Assembly: GCA_013290035.1 (NCBI GenBank)
Contig: JABCYT010000152.1
Span: 1-7,363 of the forward strand
Direction of reading: 5' to 3'
DNA length: 7,363 nucleotides
Origin: Alphaproteobacteria bacterium
Lineage (GTDB): Bacteria > Pseudomonadota > Alphaproteobacteria > Reyranellales > Reyranellaceae
Made by a program: the position numbers and the translations under genes. Within the stretch, counting starts at the first letter, position 1. Each line of letters begins with the position of its first letter. Positions 1 through 6,196 of this stretch are shown one piece after another. A model generated the notes under the pieces. That model saw nothing but the letters and a program-made list of their open reading frames with translations. It ran no database searches and was not told the origin of the DNA.

Positions 1-1399
1 CGATGTCGCCCCGGACGAGGCGCTCGACCGCCGTGACGTCCTGCCGGAACAGCATTTCACCGAGCCGCCGCCGCGCTATTCCGAGGCCAGCCTGGTGAAG
101 AAGCTCGAGGAGCTCGGCATTGGCCGGCCGTCGACCTACGCCAGCATCATCGAGGTGCTGCAGCGCCGCAACTACGTGAAGCTCGACCGCAAGCGCTTCG
201 TGCCGGAGGATCGCGGCCGCATCGTCACCGCCTTTCTGCAGACCTACTTCCCGCGCTACGTCGAATACAACTTCACCGCCCATCTCGAGGAAGAGCTCGA
301 CGACATCTCCGACGGCAAGATCGACTGGCGCCAGGTGCTGCGCGAATTCTGGAAAGCCTTCTCCGCCGCCGTCGGCGAGACCAAGGACCTCAGGGTCAAG
401 GAAGTCCTGGACAAGCTCGACGAGGAGCTGGGCCCGCATTTCTTCCCGGCCAACGACAATGGCGGCAAGAGCCCGCGCGACTGCCCGTCCTGCGCCAACG
501 GCAGGCTGGGCCTCAAGCTCGGCAAGTTCGGCGCCTTCATCGGCTGCTCGAACTATCCCGAGTGCCGCTTCACCCGCAAGCTGGGCATCGTTGATGCCGA
601 TGCCGATGCAGCCTCCGGCGCCAATCTCGACGGGCCCAAGCTCCTGGGCATCGATCCGGTGAGCGGCAAACCGGTCACCCTGCGCAACGGGCCGTACGGA
701 CTCTATGTCCAGCTCGGCGAGCCCGAGGGCAAGGAGAAGCCCAAGCGGCAGTCGCTGCTGAAAGGCATGACGCCCGACGAAGTCACCTTGGACAAGGCGC
801 TGGCGCTGCTGTCGCTGCCGCGCGAGCTGGGTCCGCATCCCGAGGACGGCGCGCAGATCCTGGCCGGCGTCGGCCGCTTCGGGCCATACGTCAAGCATGG
901 CGCCAAGTACAAGTCGATCCCGGCCGACGAGAGCGTGCTCGATATCGGCATGAACCGCGCCGTGGCATTGCTCGCCGAGGCCAAGAGCGTGGGCCGCGGC
1001 CGCGCCGCCAAGCCGCTGCGGATCGTCGGCAACCATCCCGCCGACGAGGCGCCGATCGAGCTCTATGACGGCCGCTACGGCCATTACGTGAAGCATGGCG
1101 GGATCAACGCCACGGTGCCGCGCGACCTCAAGCCGGAAGAGCTGACGCTCGACCAGGCGGTGGCGCTGCTGGCCGAGCGCGCGGCCAAGGGTCCTGGCAA
1201 GAAACCGACGCGCGCCAAGAAGGCGGCCAAGGCGAAGGCCAACGGCGTGGCCGTTGCCGCGCCTGCCAATGACGTGGCCAACGACACGAACAACGATAAA
1301 GAAAAGAAGCCCAAAACTGACAAGAAGAAACCCGCGCCCAAGCGCAAGGCCGCCAAGGCCAAGACCGAGCCGCCTCCCCGCACGGGAACCGATGGCTAA
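1..1399 (+). CDS. topA: DNA topoisomerase I, C-terminal part (5' end outside window)
   Basis: Type IA topoisomerase that relaxes negative supercoils by single-strand passage. Reading starts at base 2, and 465 residues are visible. The segment PPPRYSEASLVKKLEELGIG followed by RPSTYA near the left edge is the conserved family motif downstream of the active-site tyrosine, which lies outside the window with the Toprim domain. A C4 zinc ribbon follows, with cysteines at visible residues 161, 164, 182 and 188 (CPSC … GCSNYPEC). Next come three topoisomerase C-terminal repeats, marked by GPYGLYV, GRFGPYVKHG and GRYGHYVKHG (about residues 200-395), each followed by a helix of the DKALALL/DQAVALL type. 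The last roughly 70 residues are a low-complexity Lys/Ala/Pro tail, probably DNA binding. The open frame continues to the left edge, so the methionine or valine codons inside the window are not starts. The stop codon overlaps the rnr start. Identification is secure from family motifs. Confidence 0.97.
   Translation, partial: DVAPDEALDRRDVLPEQHFTEPPPRYSEASLVKKLEELGIGRPSTYASIIEVLQRRNYVKLDRKRFVPEDRGRIVTAFLQTYFPRYVEYNFTAHLEEELDDISDGKIDWRQVLREFWKAFSAAVGETKDLRVKEVLDKLDEELGPHFFPANDNGGKSPRDCPSCANGRLGLKLGKFGAFIGCSNYPECRFTRKLGIVDADADAASGANLDGPKLLGIDPVSGKPVTLRNGPYGLYVQLGEPEGKEKPKRQSLLKGMTPDEVTLDKALALLSLPRELGPHPEDGAQILAGVGRFGPYVKHGAKYKSIPADESVLDIGMNRAVALLAEAKSVGRGRAAKPLRIVGNHPADEAPIELYDGRYGHYVKHGGINATVPRDLKPEELTLDQAVALLAERAAKGPGKKPTRAKKAAKAKANGVAVAAPANDVANDTNNDKEKKPKTDKKKPAPKRKAAKAKTEPPPRTGTDG
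593..610 (+). repeat. Short tandem hexamer (GATGCC x2 plus GATGCA) inside topA
   Basis: Three consecutive six-base units encode Asp-Ala-Asp-Ala-Asp-Ala in the linker between the zinc ribbon and the first C-terminal repeat of topoisomerase I. The units stay in frame, so gain or loss of one would add or remove two residues without a frameshift. This is visible directly; any variation in copy number is conjecture. Confidence 0.6.
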
Positions 1400-3662
1400 G
1401 GGCAAAGTCCCGACCCGCGACGAACTGCTGGCTTTCATCCGCGACAGCGCCACGCCCGTCGGCAAGCGCGAGATCGCCCGCGCCTGGAACCTCAAGGGCG
1501 ACCAGCGCATCGAACTGAAGCAATTGCTGCGCGAGTTGCGCGACGCAGGCGAGGTCGCCGCCGACCGCGCCAAGACCTTCCGCGACCCCGGCGCGCTCTC
1601 CGACGTGGCGGTGCTGGAGATCGTGCGGGTCGACAACGACGGTCATCTGATCGCCGTGCCGCGCCGCCACGACGAGGAGAATGACGGCCCCCCGCCGCGC
1701 ATCGAGATCGCCCCGCAGACCAGCCGCGGCGGCCCCGCGCCTGCCGTCGGCGATCGCGTGCTGGCCAACCTCAAACGCCGCGGCAACGCCGCCTACGAGG
1801 CGCGCATCATCCGCCGGTTGGGCAGCGGGACGAAGAAGATCCTCGGCCTGTACGAAGAACCAAACGGCGGGCACGGCATGGGCCTGGTGACCCCGACCGA
1901 TCGCAAGCTGCGGCAAAGCTTCGACGTGCGGCCCGCCGACAAGAACGGCGCCGTGCCGGGCGACATCGTGTGGGTCGAGGCGACGGGCGGTGCGCTGTCG
2001 CGCCGGGCCCAGGTGGTCGAGCGCGTCGGACCGATGAGCGACCCGCGCACCGTGAGCCTGATCGCCATCGCCGCCAACGACATCCCGGTCGAATTCCCCC
2101 AGGCTGCGCTCGACGAGGCCGAGCGGGCTAAGGCGGCGCCGATGGGCCATCGGCTCGACCTGCGCGGGGTGCCACTGGTCACCATCGACGGCGAGGACGC
2201 GCGCGATTTCGACGACGCGGTGTTCGCCGAGCCCGATCCGGACCATCCCGGCGGGTGGCGCCTGCTGGTCGCCATCGCCGACGTCGCCTGGTACTTGCGC
2301 CACGACAAGCCGCTCGACCGCGCCGCCTATCGCCGCGGCACCTCGGTCTATTTCCCCGACCGCGTCGTGCCCATGCTGCCCGAGGCGCTCTCCAACCACT
2401 GGTGCTCACTGGTGCCGCGCGAGGATCGCCCGGTGCTGGTGGCAGAGATGTCGATCGACGCCGAAGGCCACCTCAAGCACCACCGCTTCCACCGCGCCAT
2501 GATGCGCTCGGCCGCCCGGCTGACCTACACGCGCGTCCAGCGCGCCATCGACGGCGCGCCCGACGCCGAGATCGCGCCGCTGATGGGGGCGGTCATCCGC
2601 CCGCTCTATGGCGCCTACAAGGTCCTGCTGGCGGCGCGCGAGAAGCGCGGCGCGCTCGACCTCGACCTGCCAGAGCGCCAGGTGACGCTGGGCGGCGATG
2701 GACGCATCGCCGAGATCGGCGTGCGCGAACGGCTCGACAGCCACAAGCTGATCGAGGAGTTCATGGTGCTGGCCAACGTGGCGGCGGCGCAGGCGCTGGA
2801 GCAGCGCCACGCGCCCTGCCTCTATCGTGTCCACGACCAGCCCGACGCCGCCAAGCTCGAGGCGCTGCGCGAGTTCTTGGGCACGCTGGGCATCGCCGTG
2901 CCGACCGGCCAGCGGCTGCGGCCGGCCGATCTCAACCGCGTGCTGCACCAGGTCGCCGACAAGCCGGTCTCCCAGCTCGTCAGCCAGACCGTGCTGCGCA
3001 GCCAGAGCCAGGCAGTCTACAGCCCCGACAATCTCGGGCATTTCGGCCTGGCGCTGGCACGCTATGCCCACTTCACCTCGCCGATCCGCCGTTTTCCCGA
3101 CCTGGTGGTCCATCGCGCCCTGATCGCCGCCTACGGGCTGGGCGAAGGCGGCCTGGCCGAGGCCGACAAGGCCCGCTTCGTCGAGTTCGGCGAGCACTTG
3201 TCGATGTGCGAGCGGCGCGCCGTCGCCGCCGAGCGCGGCGCCATGGATCGTTATGTCGCAGCCTATATGGCGGCCCATGTCGGCGCCACCTTCCCCGGCC
3301 GGGTCACCAGCGTCACTCGCTTCGGCCTGTTCGCGGCACTCGACGGCACCGGCGCCGACGGGCTGATCCCGATCCGCTCGCTCGGCCCGGAATTCTTCCG
3401 CCACGACGAGGGCCGCCAGATCCTGATCGGCGAGCGCACCGGCGAGACCTACGGGCTGGGCGATCGCCTCCGGCTGAAGCTCGTCGAGGCCGACACCGCC
3501 ACCGGCGGCCTGCTGTTCGAGATCGTCGACGTCATCGAACGGGTCGAGCGGCACCCGTTGCCGCGCGGCCAGCAACGCCCACGAAGCGATCGGAGCGTCC
3601 CGCGGCGTCCGGTCGCGCGTCACGGGCCGTCTCGGGACAAAGGGTCGCGACGACGAAAGTGA
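1392..3662 (+). CDS. rnr: Ribonuclease R (3'-5' exoribonuclease, RNB family)
   Basis: Processive hydrolytic exonuclease that degrades structured RNA from the 3' end in the cytoplasm; family roles include mRNA decay, rRNA quality control and trans-translation. The product is 756 residues, normal for RNase R in alphaproteobacteria. Order of parts: N-terminal helix-turn-helix (about 1-65), cold-shock-like RNA-binding region (about 80-235), RNB catalytic domain (about 255-600), S1 domain (about 630-713, starting ATFPGRVTSVTRFGLF) and a basic Arg/Lys tail. The metal-binding motif LVTIDGEDARDFDDAV is intact, with Asp266, Asp272, Asp274 and Asp275 matching the four essential aspartates of E. coli RNase R. 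YAHFTSPIRRFPDLVVHRAL (from residue 558) is the second family signature. The ATG at 1392 lies inside the topA stop region (8-base overlap), suggesting translational coupling; only a weak GGGA precedes it at 1384. The frame is open upstream to 1254, but that part overlaps topA and lacks family similarity. Confidence 0.97.
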   Translation: MAKGKVPTRDELLAFIRDSATPVGKREIARAWNLKGDQRIELKQLLRELRDAGEVAADRAKTFRDPGALSDVAVLEIVRVDNDGHLIAVPRRHDEENDGPPPRIEIAPQTSRGGPAPAVGDRVLANLKRRGNAAYEARIIRRLGSGTKKILGLYEEPNGGHGMGLVTPTDRKLRQSFDVRPADKNGAVPGDIVWVEATGGALSRRAQVVERVGPMSDPRTVSLIAIAANDIPVEFPQAALDEAERAKAAPMGHRLDLRGVPLVTIDGEDARDFDDAVFAEPDPDHPGGWRLLVAIADVAWYLRHDKPLDRAAYRRGTSVYFPDRVVPMLPEALSNHWCSLVPREDRPVLVAEMSIDAEGHLKHHRFHRAMMRSAARLTYTRVQRAIDGAPDAEIAPLMGAVIRPLYGAYKVLLAAREKRGALDLDLPERQVTLGGDGRIAEIGVRERLDSHKLIEEFMVLANVAAAQALEQRHAPCLYRVHDQPDAAKLEALREFLGTLGIAVPTGQRLRPADLNRVLHQVADKPVSQLVSQTVLRSQSQAVYSPDNLGHFGLALARYAHFTSPIRRFPDLVVHRALIAAYGLGEGGLAEADKARFVEFGEHLSMCERRAVAAERGAMDRYVAAYMAAHVGATFPGRVTSVTRFGLFAALDGTGADGLIPIRSLGPEFFRHDEGRQILIGERTGETYGLGDRLRLKLVEADTATGGLLFEIVDVIERVERHPLPRGQQRPRSDRSVPRRPVARHGPSRDKGSRRRK

Positions 3663-3684
3663 GCCGAGCGCCCATCTTGTCGTC

Positions 3685-4089
3685 ATGAGCATGCAGCCCG
3701 CCCGGGTCGAGTTTCTGACCGCCTTGTTGCGCGGCTGGCATGGGAAATGCCCACGGTGTGGCGCCGGCACACTGTTCGGCAGCTTCCTGAAGATGCGCAG
3801 CCACTGCCTGGCCTGCGATCTGGCGCTCGAACCCTATCGCGCCGACGACGCCCCGGCCTATTTCACCATTCTGGCCGTGGGTCACATCGTCGTGCCGCTG
3901 GTCCTCGTGCTGGAGCGCTATGGCGACCATCCGCCGCTGTGGTTTCACGCCCTGCTGTGGCTGCCGCTGTCGGTAGTGCTTGCCCTCTACCTGCTCGGTC
4001 ACATAAAAGGCACTGTTATCGCGCTCTTGTGGGCGCACCGGATACCCGCTCCCAAGCCTTCGACCGGGAGCTTCGACTCTTCAGCCTGA
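3685..4089 (+). CDS. DUF983 family zinc-ribbon membrane protein
   Basis: A 134-residue protein of unknown biochemical function. The N-terminal part carries a C4 zinc-ribbon pattern: Cys22 and Cys25 in KCPRCG, then Cys41 and Cys44 in CLACD. The sequence GWHGKCPRCGAGTLFGSFLK is typical of DUF983. Two hydrophobic segments follow, about 59-76 (ITILAVGHIVVPL-like, starting at AYFTILAVGH) and about 87-105 (FHALLWLPLSVVLALYLLG), which should place it in the inner membrane with the zinc ribbon at one face. It starts 22 bases after rnr, so it is probably cotranscribed. I see no strong Shine-Dalgarno sequence; ATG 3685 is chosen because it is the most upstream in-frame ATG, with ATG 3691 as an alternative. 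From known genomes, DUF983 genes occur beside rnr in alphaproteobacteria, and a related copy often sits among cytochrome oxidase assembly genes. The family assignment is firm; the role is not known. Confidence 0.9.
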   Translation: MSMQPARVEFLTALLRGWHGKCPRCGAGTLFGSFLKMRSHCLACDLALEPYRADDAPAYFTILAVGHIVVPLVLVLERYGDHPPLWFHALLWLPLSVVLALYLLGHIKGTVIALLWAHRIPAPKPSTGSFDSSA

Positions 4090-4114
4090 ACCGTGGCCGT
4101 CTCGCAGCGGCCTG

Positions 4115-4123
4115 TGCTATTGT
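4115..4123 (+). promoter_or_regulatory. Possible extended -10 element upstream of the S41 protease gene
   Basis: TGCTATTGT matches the extended -10 form TGnTATAAT at most positions, but no good -35 hexamer lies 16-18 bases upstream. If used, transcription would begin near 4130, just upstream of the GTG at 4145 and incompatible with initiation at the TTG at 4130. Equally, the gene may simply be read through from rnr and DUF983. Single short matches like this arise by chance. Confidence 0.2.
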
Positions 4124-4144
4124 TGTCGCTTGCTGAGTGGGGAA

Positions 4145-5722
4145 GTGCCGCTGATCCCTTTTTTTCGCCTGGCGCTGCCGCGTGCGGCAGCCGCCCTGTT
4201 CGCCGCCTCTCTGGTCGTCTCCTGCGCGACCTCCACTGACACGCCTCAGGCGGAAAGCGGCAAGCCTGCCGCCGTTGCCGACGCCAATATCGAGCGCGTC
4301 GTCCTGCAGGCCTATCGGGCGATCGGCGATCGCCACCTCTACGAGCCCAACTTCCGCACCATTTCAGCCGAGACCTACAAGGGCTTCGCCAGCGCCGACC
4401 CGGCGCTGACGCTGGTGACGTCGGACGCCGCCTTCACCGTCAAGCGCGACGGCCAGGATGTGCTGACCCGCCCCGCACCGGCCGATTCGGCCGATGGTCG
4501 CGCCTGGGGCGGCTTGCTGGCCGAGCTGATGGCCGGCTCGATGGAGGCCTCGCCCGTCCTGCAGCAGACCGATCGCCAGGTCCTAATCCGCGACGCCTTG
4601 ACGGCCACCACCAAGCAGCTCGACCGCAACACCCGCTACGCCGATCCCGAGGAGGCGCGCGACAACCGCTTTCAGCGCGACGGCGGTGGCGGCATCGGCA
4701 TCACCGTCGAGCGTACCGACGACAAGAAGATCCTGATCCGCGCCGTGCAGGACGGCTCGCCGGCGGCCAAGGCCGGCGTGCAGACCGGCGACCAGATCCT
4801 TGCGATCGACGGCGAAGCGATGACCGACCACACCCTGGGCGATGTCGTGGCGCATCTGCGCGGCTCGGTCGGCGCGCCGGTCACGCTCACCGTGCTGCGT
4901 GCGGCGCAGGGCAGCGAGCTGGCGCTCACCATGAAGCGCGGGCGCATCATACCGACCACCGTCACCTACGAGCGGCGCGGCGACGTGGCGCTGATCCATC
5001 TCACGGGCTTCAACAGCGCCACGACCGACAATCTGCACGCCGCCATGGACAAGGCGCGCGCCGACATCGGCAAGGACATGGCCGGCGTCATCATCGACAT
5101 GCGCTCCAACCGCGGCGGCCTGCTCGACCAGGCGCAGACGGTCTCGGAGCTGTTCATCAACGACGGCACGATCTTCTCGACCCAGGGCCGCCATCCCGAC
5201 AGCCGCCGTGTCTACAAGACCAGCGGCCACAAGGCCGCCGAGATGCCGATCGTCGTGCTGATGAACGGCGGCTCCGCGTCGGCCGCCGAGATCGTGGCAG
5301 CGGCGCTTCAGGATCGTGGCCGCGCCTTGATCGTCGGCACCACGAGCTACGGCAAGGGTACGGTGCAAACCGTGGTGCGGCTGGCCAACGAAGGCGAGCT
5401 GATCCTGACCTGGTCGCGCCTGCAGGCGCCGTCCGGCTACACGTGGAACGAGCTGGGCGTGCTGCCCAACGTCTGCACCTCCAAGGTGGCCGACCCTGAC
5501 CAGATCGGGCCCAATGCGGTCGATTCCAGCCAGAGCACGCTGATGCGCTGGCATGCGCTGCGCAATCCGACCCATCAGGAAGTGACCGACCTGCGCAAGA
5601 TTTGCCCGCCCGGCGAGACCAGCCCCGAGCTTGACGTCGAGGTCGCCACCCGCCTGCTGCACGACCACGGCCTTTATGCTCATGCCGTGCAGGCCGCGAT
5701 CCAGCAGGCCGCCAGGCAATAG
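4145..5722 (+). CDS. S41 family (CtpA/Prc-type) peptidase, predicted lipoprotein
   Basis: Serine protease of the carboxyl-terminal processing family, predicted to act in the periplasm while anchored to a membrane by lipid. Numbered from the GTG at 4145 (525 residues): a signal peptide with Arg13, a hydrophobic stretch and lipobox V-V-S-Cys27; a helical N-terminal region (about 50-175); a PDZ domain starting GGGGIGI at 180 and running to about 267; then the S41 core. The catalytic Ser379 lies in NGGSASAAEI, and Lys404 lies 25 residues later in SYGKGTVQ, with Gln408 completing the pattern, exactly as in CtpA/Prc. Two further cysteines (444 and 487) could form a disulfide. The start is uncertain: TTG at 4130 (530 residues), GTG at 4145, or CTG at 4151, which has the best spacing (7) from GGGGA at 4139. 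I chose GTG because it gives a normal signal peptide. Spacing after DUF983 is 55 bases. The natural substrate is unknown; family members trim or degrade envelope proteins. Confidence 0.93.
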   Translation: MPLIPFFRLALPRAAAALFAASLVVSCATSTDTPQAESGKPAAVADANIERVVLQAYRAIGDRHLYEPNFRTISAETYKGFASADPALTLVTSDAAFTVKRDGQDVLTRPAPADSADGRAWGGLLAELMAGSMEASPVLQQTDRQVLIRDALTATTKQLDRNTRYADPEEARDNRFQRDGGGGIGITVERTDDKKILIRAVQDGSPAAKAGVQTGDQILAIDGEAMTDHTLGDVVAHLRGSVGAPVTLTVLRAAQGSELALTMKRGRIIPTTVTYERRGDVALIHLTGFNSATTDNLHAAMDKARADIGKDMAGVIIDMRSNRGGLLDQAQTVSELFINDGTIFSTQGRHPDSRRVYKTSGHKAAEMPIVVLMNGGSASAAEIVAAALQDRGRALIVGTTSYGKGTVQTVVRLANEGELILTWSRLQAPSGYTWNELGVLPNVCTSKVADPDQIGPNAVDSSQSTLMRWHALRNPTHQEVTDLRKICPPGETSPELDVEVATRLLHDHGLYAHAVQAAIQQAARQ

Positions 5723-5735
5723 GCTTTTCGGGCGC

Positions 5736-5763
5736 TTGACACCGCCCGGCCGGCGACTACTTT
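5736..5763 (+). promoter_or_regulatory. Probable sigma-70 type promoter of rpmG
   Basis: A perfect TTGACA (5736-5741) is followed after 16 bases by TACTTT (5758-5763), a weaker -10 but of the kind common in alphaproteobacterial housekeeping promoters. Transcription would start near 5770, leaving a leader of about 54 bases before rpmG. A 7-bp inverted repeat, GGCCGGC (5748-5754) with GCCGGCC (5764-5770), encloses the -10 hexamer; it may be incidental in GC-rich DNA or an operator. It lacks a following T-run, so it is not a convincing terminator for the S41 gene. Confidence 0.55.
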
Positions 5764-5783
5764 GCCGGCCTTCCGGAAATTCG

Positions 5784-5805
5784 CGCCCCTCCTAAGCTGG
5801 GGGCG
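5784..5805 (+). other. Possible hairpin in the rpmG leader
   Basis: CGCCCC (5784-5789) can pair with GGGGCG (5800-5805) across a 10-base loop, ending 5 bases before the AGGGA (5811-5815) that serves as ribosome binding site. It would lie in the transcribed leader if the proposed promoter is right. Six G-C pairs are visible directly; a regulatory role such as ribosomal-protein feedback is speculation. Confidence 0.3.
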
Positions 5806-5823
5806 GGCATAGGGACAAAGACC

Positions 5824-5991
5824 ATGGCCAAACCGACCTCCATCCTGATCAAGATGATCTCCAGCGCCGACACCGGCTTCTTCTATGTCACCAAGAAGAA
5901 CCCGCGCACCAAGACCGAGAAGCTCGAGCTCAAGAAGTACGACCCGGTGGCGCGCAAGCACGTCGTCTTCAAGGAATCGAAGATCAAGTAG
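5824..5991 (+). CDS. rpmG: 50S ribosomal protein L33 (cysteine-free form)
   Basis: Small basic protein of the large ribosomal subunit, located near the exit (E) site. The 55-residue product has the full conserved core ([20 protein letters not shown], then [20 protein letters not shown]) and is the exact usual length for Gram-negative L33. It has no cysteine, so it is the zinc-independent form. ATG at 5824 is preceded by AGGGA at 5811-5815 with an 8-base spacer. It appears to have its own promoter and is followed 26 bases later by an intrinsic terminator, so it can be transcribed alone, although read-through from the S41 gene is possible. In alphaproteobacteria rpmG is a known neighbour of rnr. 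Confidence 0.98.
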   Translation: MAKPTSILIKMISSADTGFFYVTKKNPRTKTEKLELKKYDPVARKHVVFKESKIK

Positions 5992-6017
5992 GTCGGCCCG
6001 AGTCGACTGCCGATCCA

Positions 6018-6040
6018 GCCGCCCTCCCGGGCGGCTTTTT
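6018..6040 (+). terminator. Intrinsic (Rho-independent) terminator after rpmG
   Basis: GCCGCCC (6018-6024) and GGGCGGC (6029-6035) form a perfect 7-bp G-C stem with a TCCC loop, followed at once by five T residues (6036-6040). The T-run is on the + side only, so it should stop transcription from rpmG and not from the opposite direction. It marks the end of the housekeeping block. Confidence 0.9.
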
Positions 6041-6065
6041 CGTGGAGCGTTGCTCGTTACGAAAA
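6037..6065. repeat. Nested inverted repeat adjoining the terminator
   Basis: TTTTCGT (6037-6043) is complementary to ACGAAAA (6059-6065). Inside it, GAGC (6045-6048) pairs with GCTC (6052-6055) over a GTT loop. The outer arm uses the T-run of the terminator, so the two structures are mutually exclusive in part. No T-run follows on the + strand. Function unknown; it may be the eroded edge of the neighbouring palindromic repeat. Confidence 0.4.
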
Positions 6066-6066
6066 T

Positions 6067-6144
6067 GCTGTCATCCCGAGGCCGTAGGCCGAGGGACCTT
6101 TAGGGCCATGAGCAAAGGTCCCTCGCTGCGCTCGGGATGACAGC
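6067..6144. repeat. Dispersed intergenic palindromic repeat (CHPERSEGP type)
   Basis: A 78-base imperfect palindrome. The outer arms GCTGTCATCCCGAG (6067-6080) and CTCGGGATGACAGC (6131-6144) pair perfectly over 14 bp. The inner arms GAGGGACCTTT (6091-6101) and AAAGGTCCCTC (6114-6124) pair over 11 bp around a 12-base loop. Between the arms, the left side carries GGCC-GTA-GGCC and the right side GCTGCG, so a cruciform or RNA form would have side bulges. Read on the minus strand from 6143, the sequence encodes CHPERSEGP, a peptide that recurs in spurious hypothetical proteins of many GC-rich genomes because this repeat family is widespread. The structure is seen directly; membership in a multicopy family is recalled knowledge, as only one copy is present here. 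I see no transposase nearby. It lies 52 bases upstream of the aldehyde dehydrogenase start. Confidence 0.8.
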
Positions 6145-6183
6145 GGAGCTCGAAGCAACTACCCTCCGCCCCATCCAGCAACG

Positions 6184-6188
6184 GGAGG
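6184..6188 (+). promoter_or_regulatory. Ribosome binding site of the aldehyde dehydrogenase gene
   Basis: GGAGG, within GGGAGGGA, lies 8 bases before the ATG at 6197, which is the strongest Shine-Dalgarno match in the window and fixes the start. I found no convincing -35/-10 pair between the rpmG terminator and this site; the promoter may overlap the palindromic repeat. Confidence 0.8.
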
Positions 6189-6196
6189 GAAATCTC

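Noticed and set aside
1128..2399. 423-codon open frame on the minus strand opposite topA/rnr
   Set aside because: It is antisense to strongly supported coding sequence, its product is rich in Ala/Gly/Arg/His/Asp with no recognisable domain, and long antisense frames are expected when third codon positions are nearly all G or C.
2255..3688. 477-codon open frame on the + strand in another frame of rnr
   Set aside because: The product is an Arg/Pro/Ala-rich low-complexity chain, the usual off-frame reading of GC-rich genes. The rnr frame encodes uninterrupted RNB and S1 domains.
2406..3770. 454-codon open frame on the minus strand opposite rnr
   Set aside because: Same antisense effect; it spans the rnr stop and the DUF983 start with no ribosome binding site or family motif.
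4048..4071. GCTCCC/GGGAGC inverted repeat near the end of DUF983
   Set aside because: Only 6 bp with a 12-base loop, inside coding sequence and without a T-run; expected by chance at this GC content.
4095..4112. GGCCG/CGGCC hairpin between DUF983 and the S41 gene
   Set aside because: Five base pairs and no following T-run; too weak to call a terminator or attenuator.
4583..5719. 378-codon open frame on the minus strand opposite the S41 protease
   Set aside because: Antisense to the complete PDZ-S41 gene, with no recognisable domain.
5885..6103. 72-codon + strand frame overlapping rpmG and running into the repeat
   Set aside because: It is rpmG read out of frame (Arg/Ser rich), passes through the terminator and ends in repeat-derived sequence.
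6067..6144. Palindrome considered as a terminator or CRISPR unit
   Set aside because: There is no T-run after either arm, so it is not an intrinsic terminator; there is one unit only, with no spaced copies, so it is not a CRISPR array.
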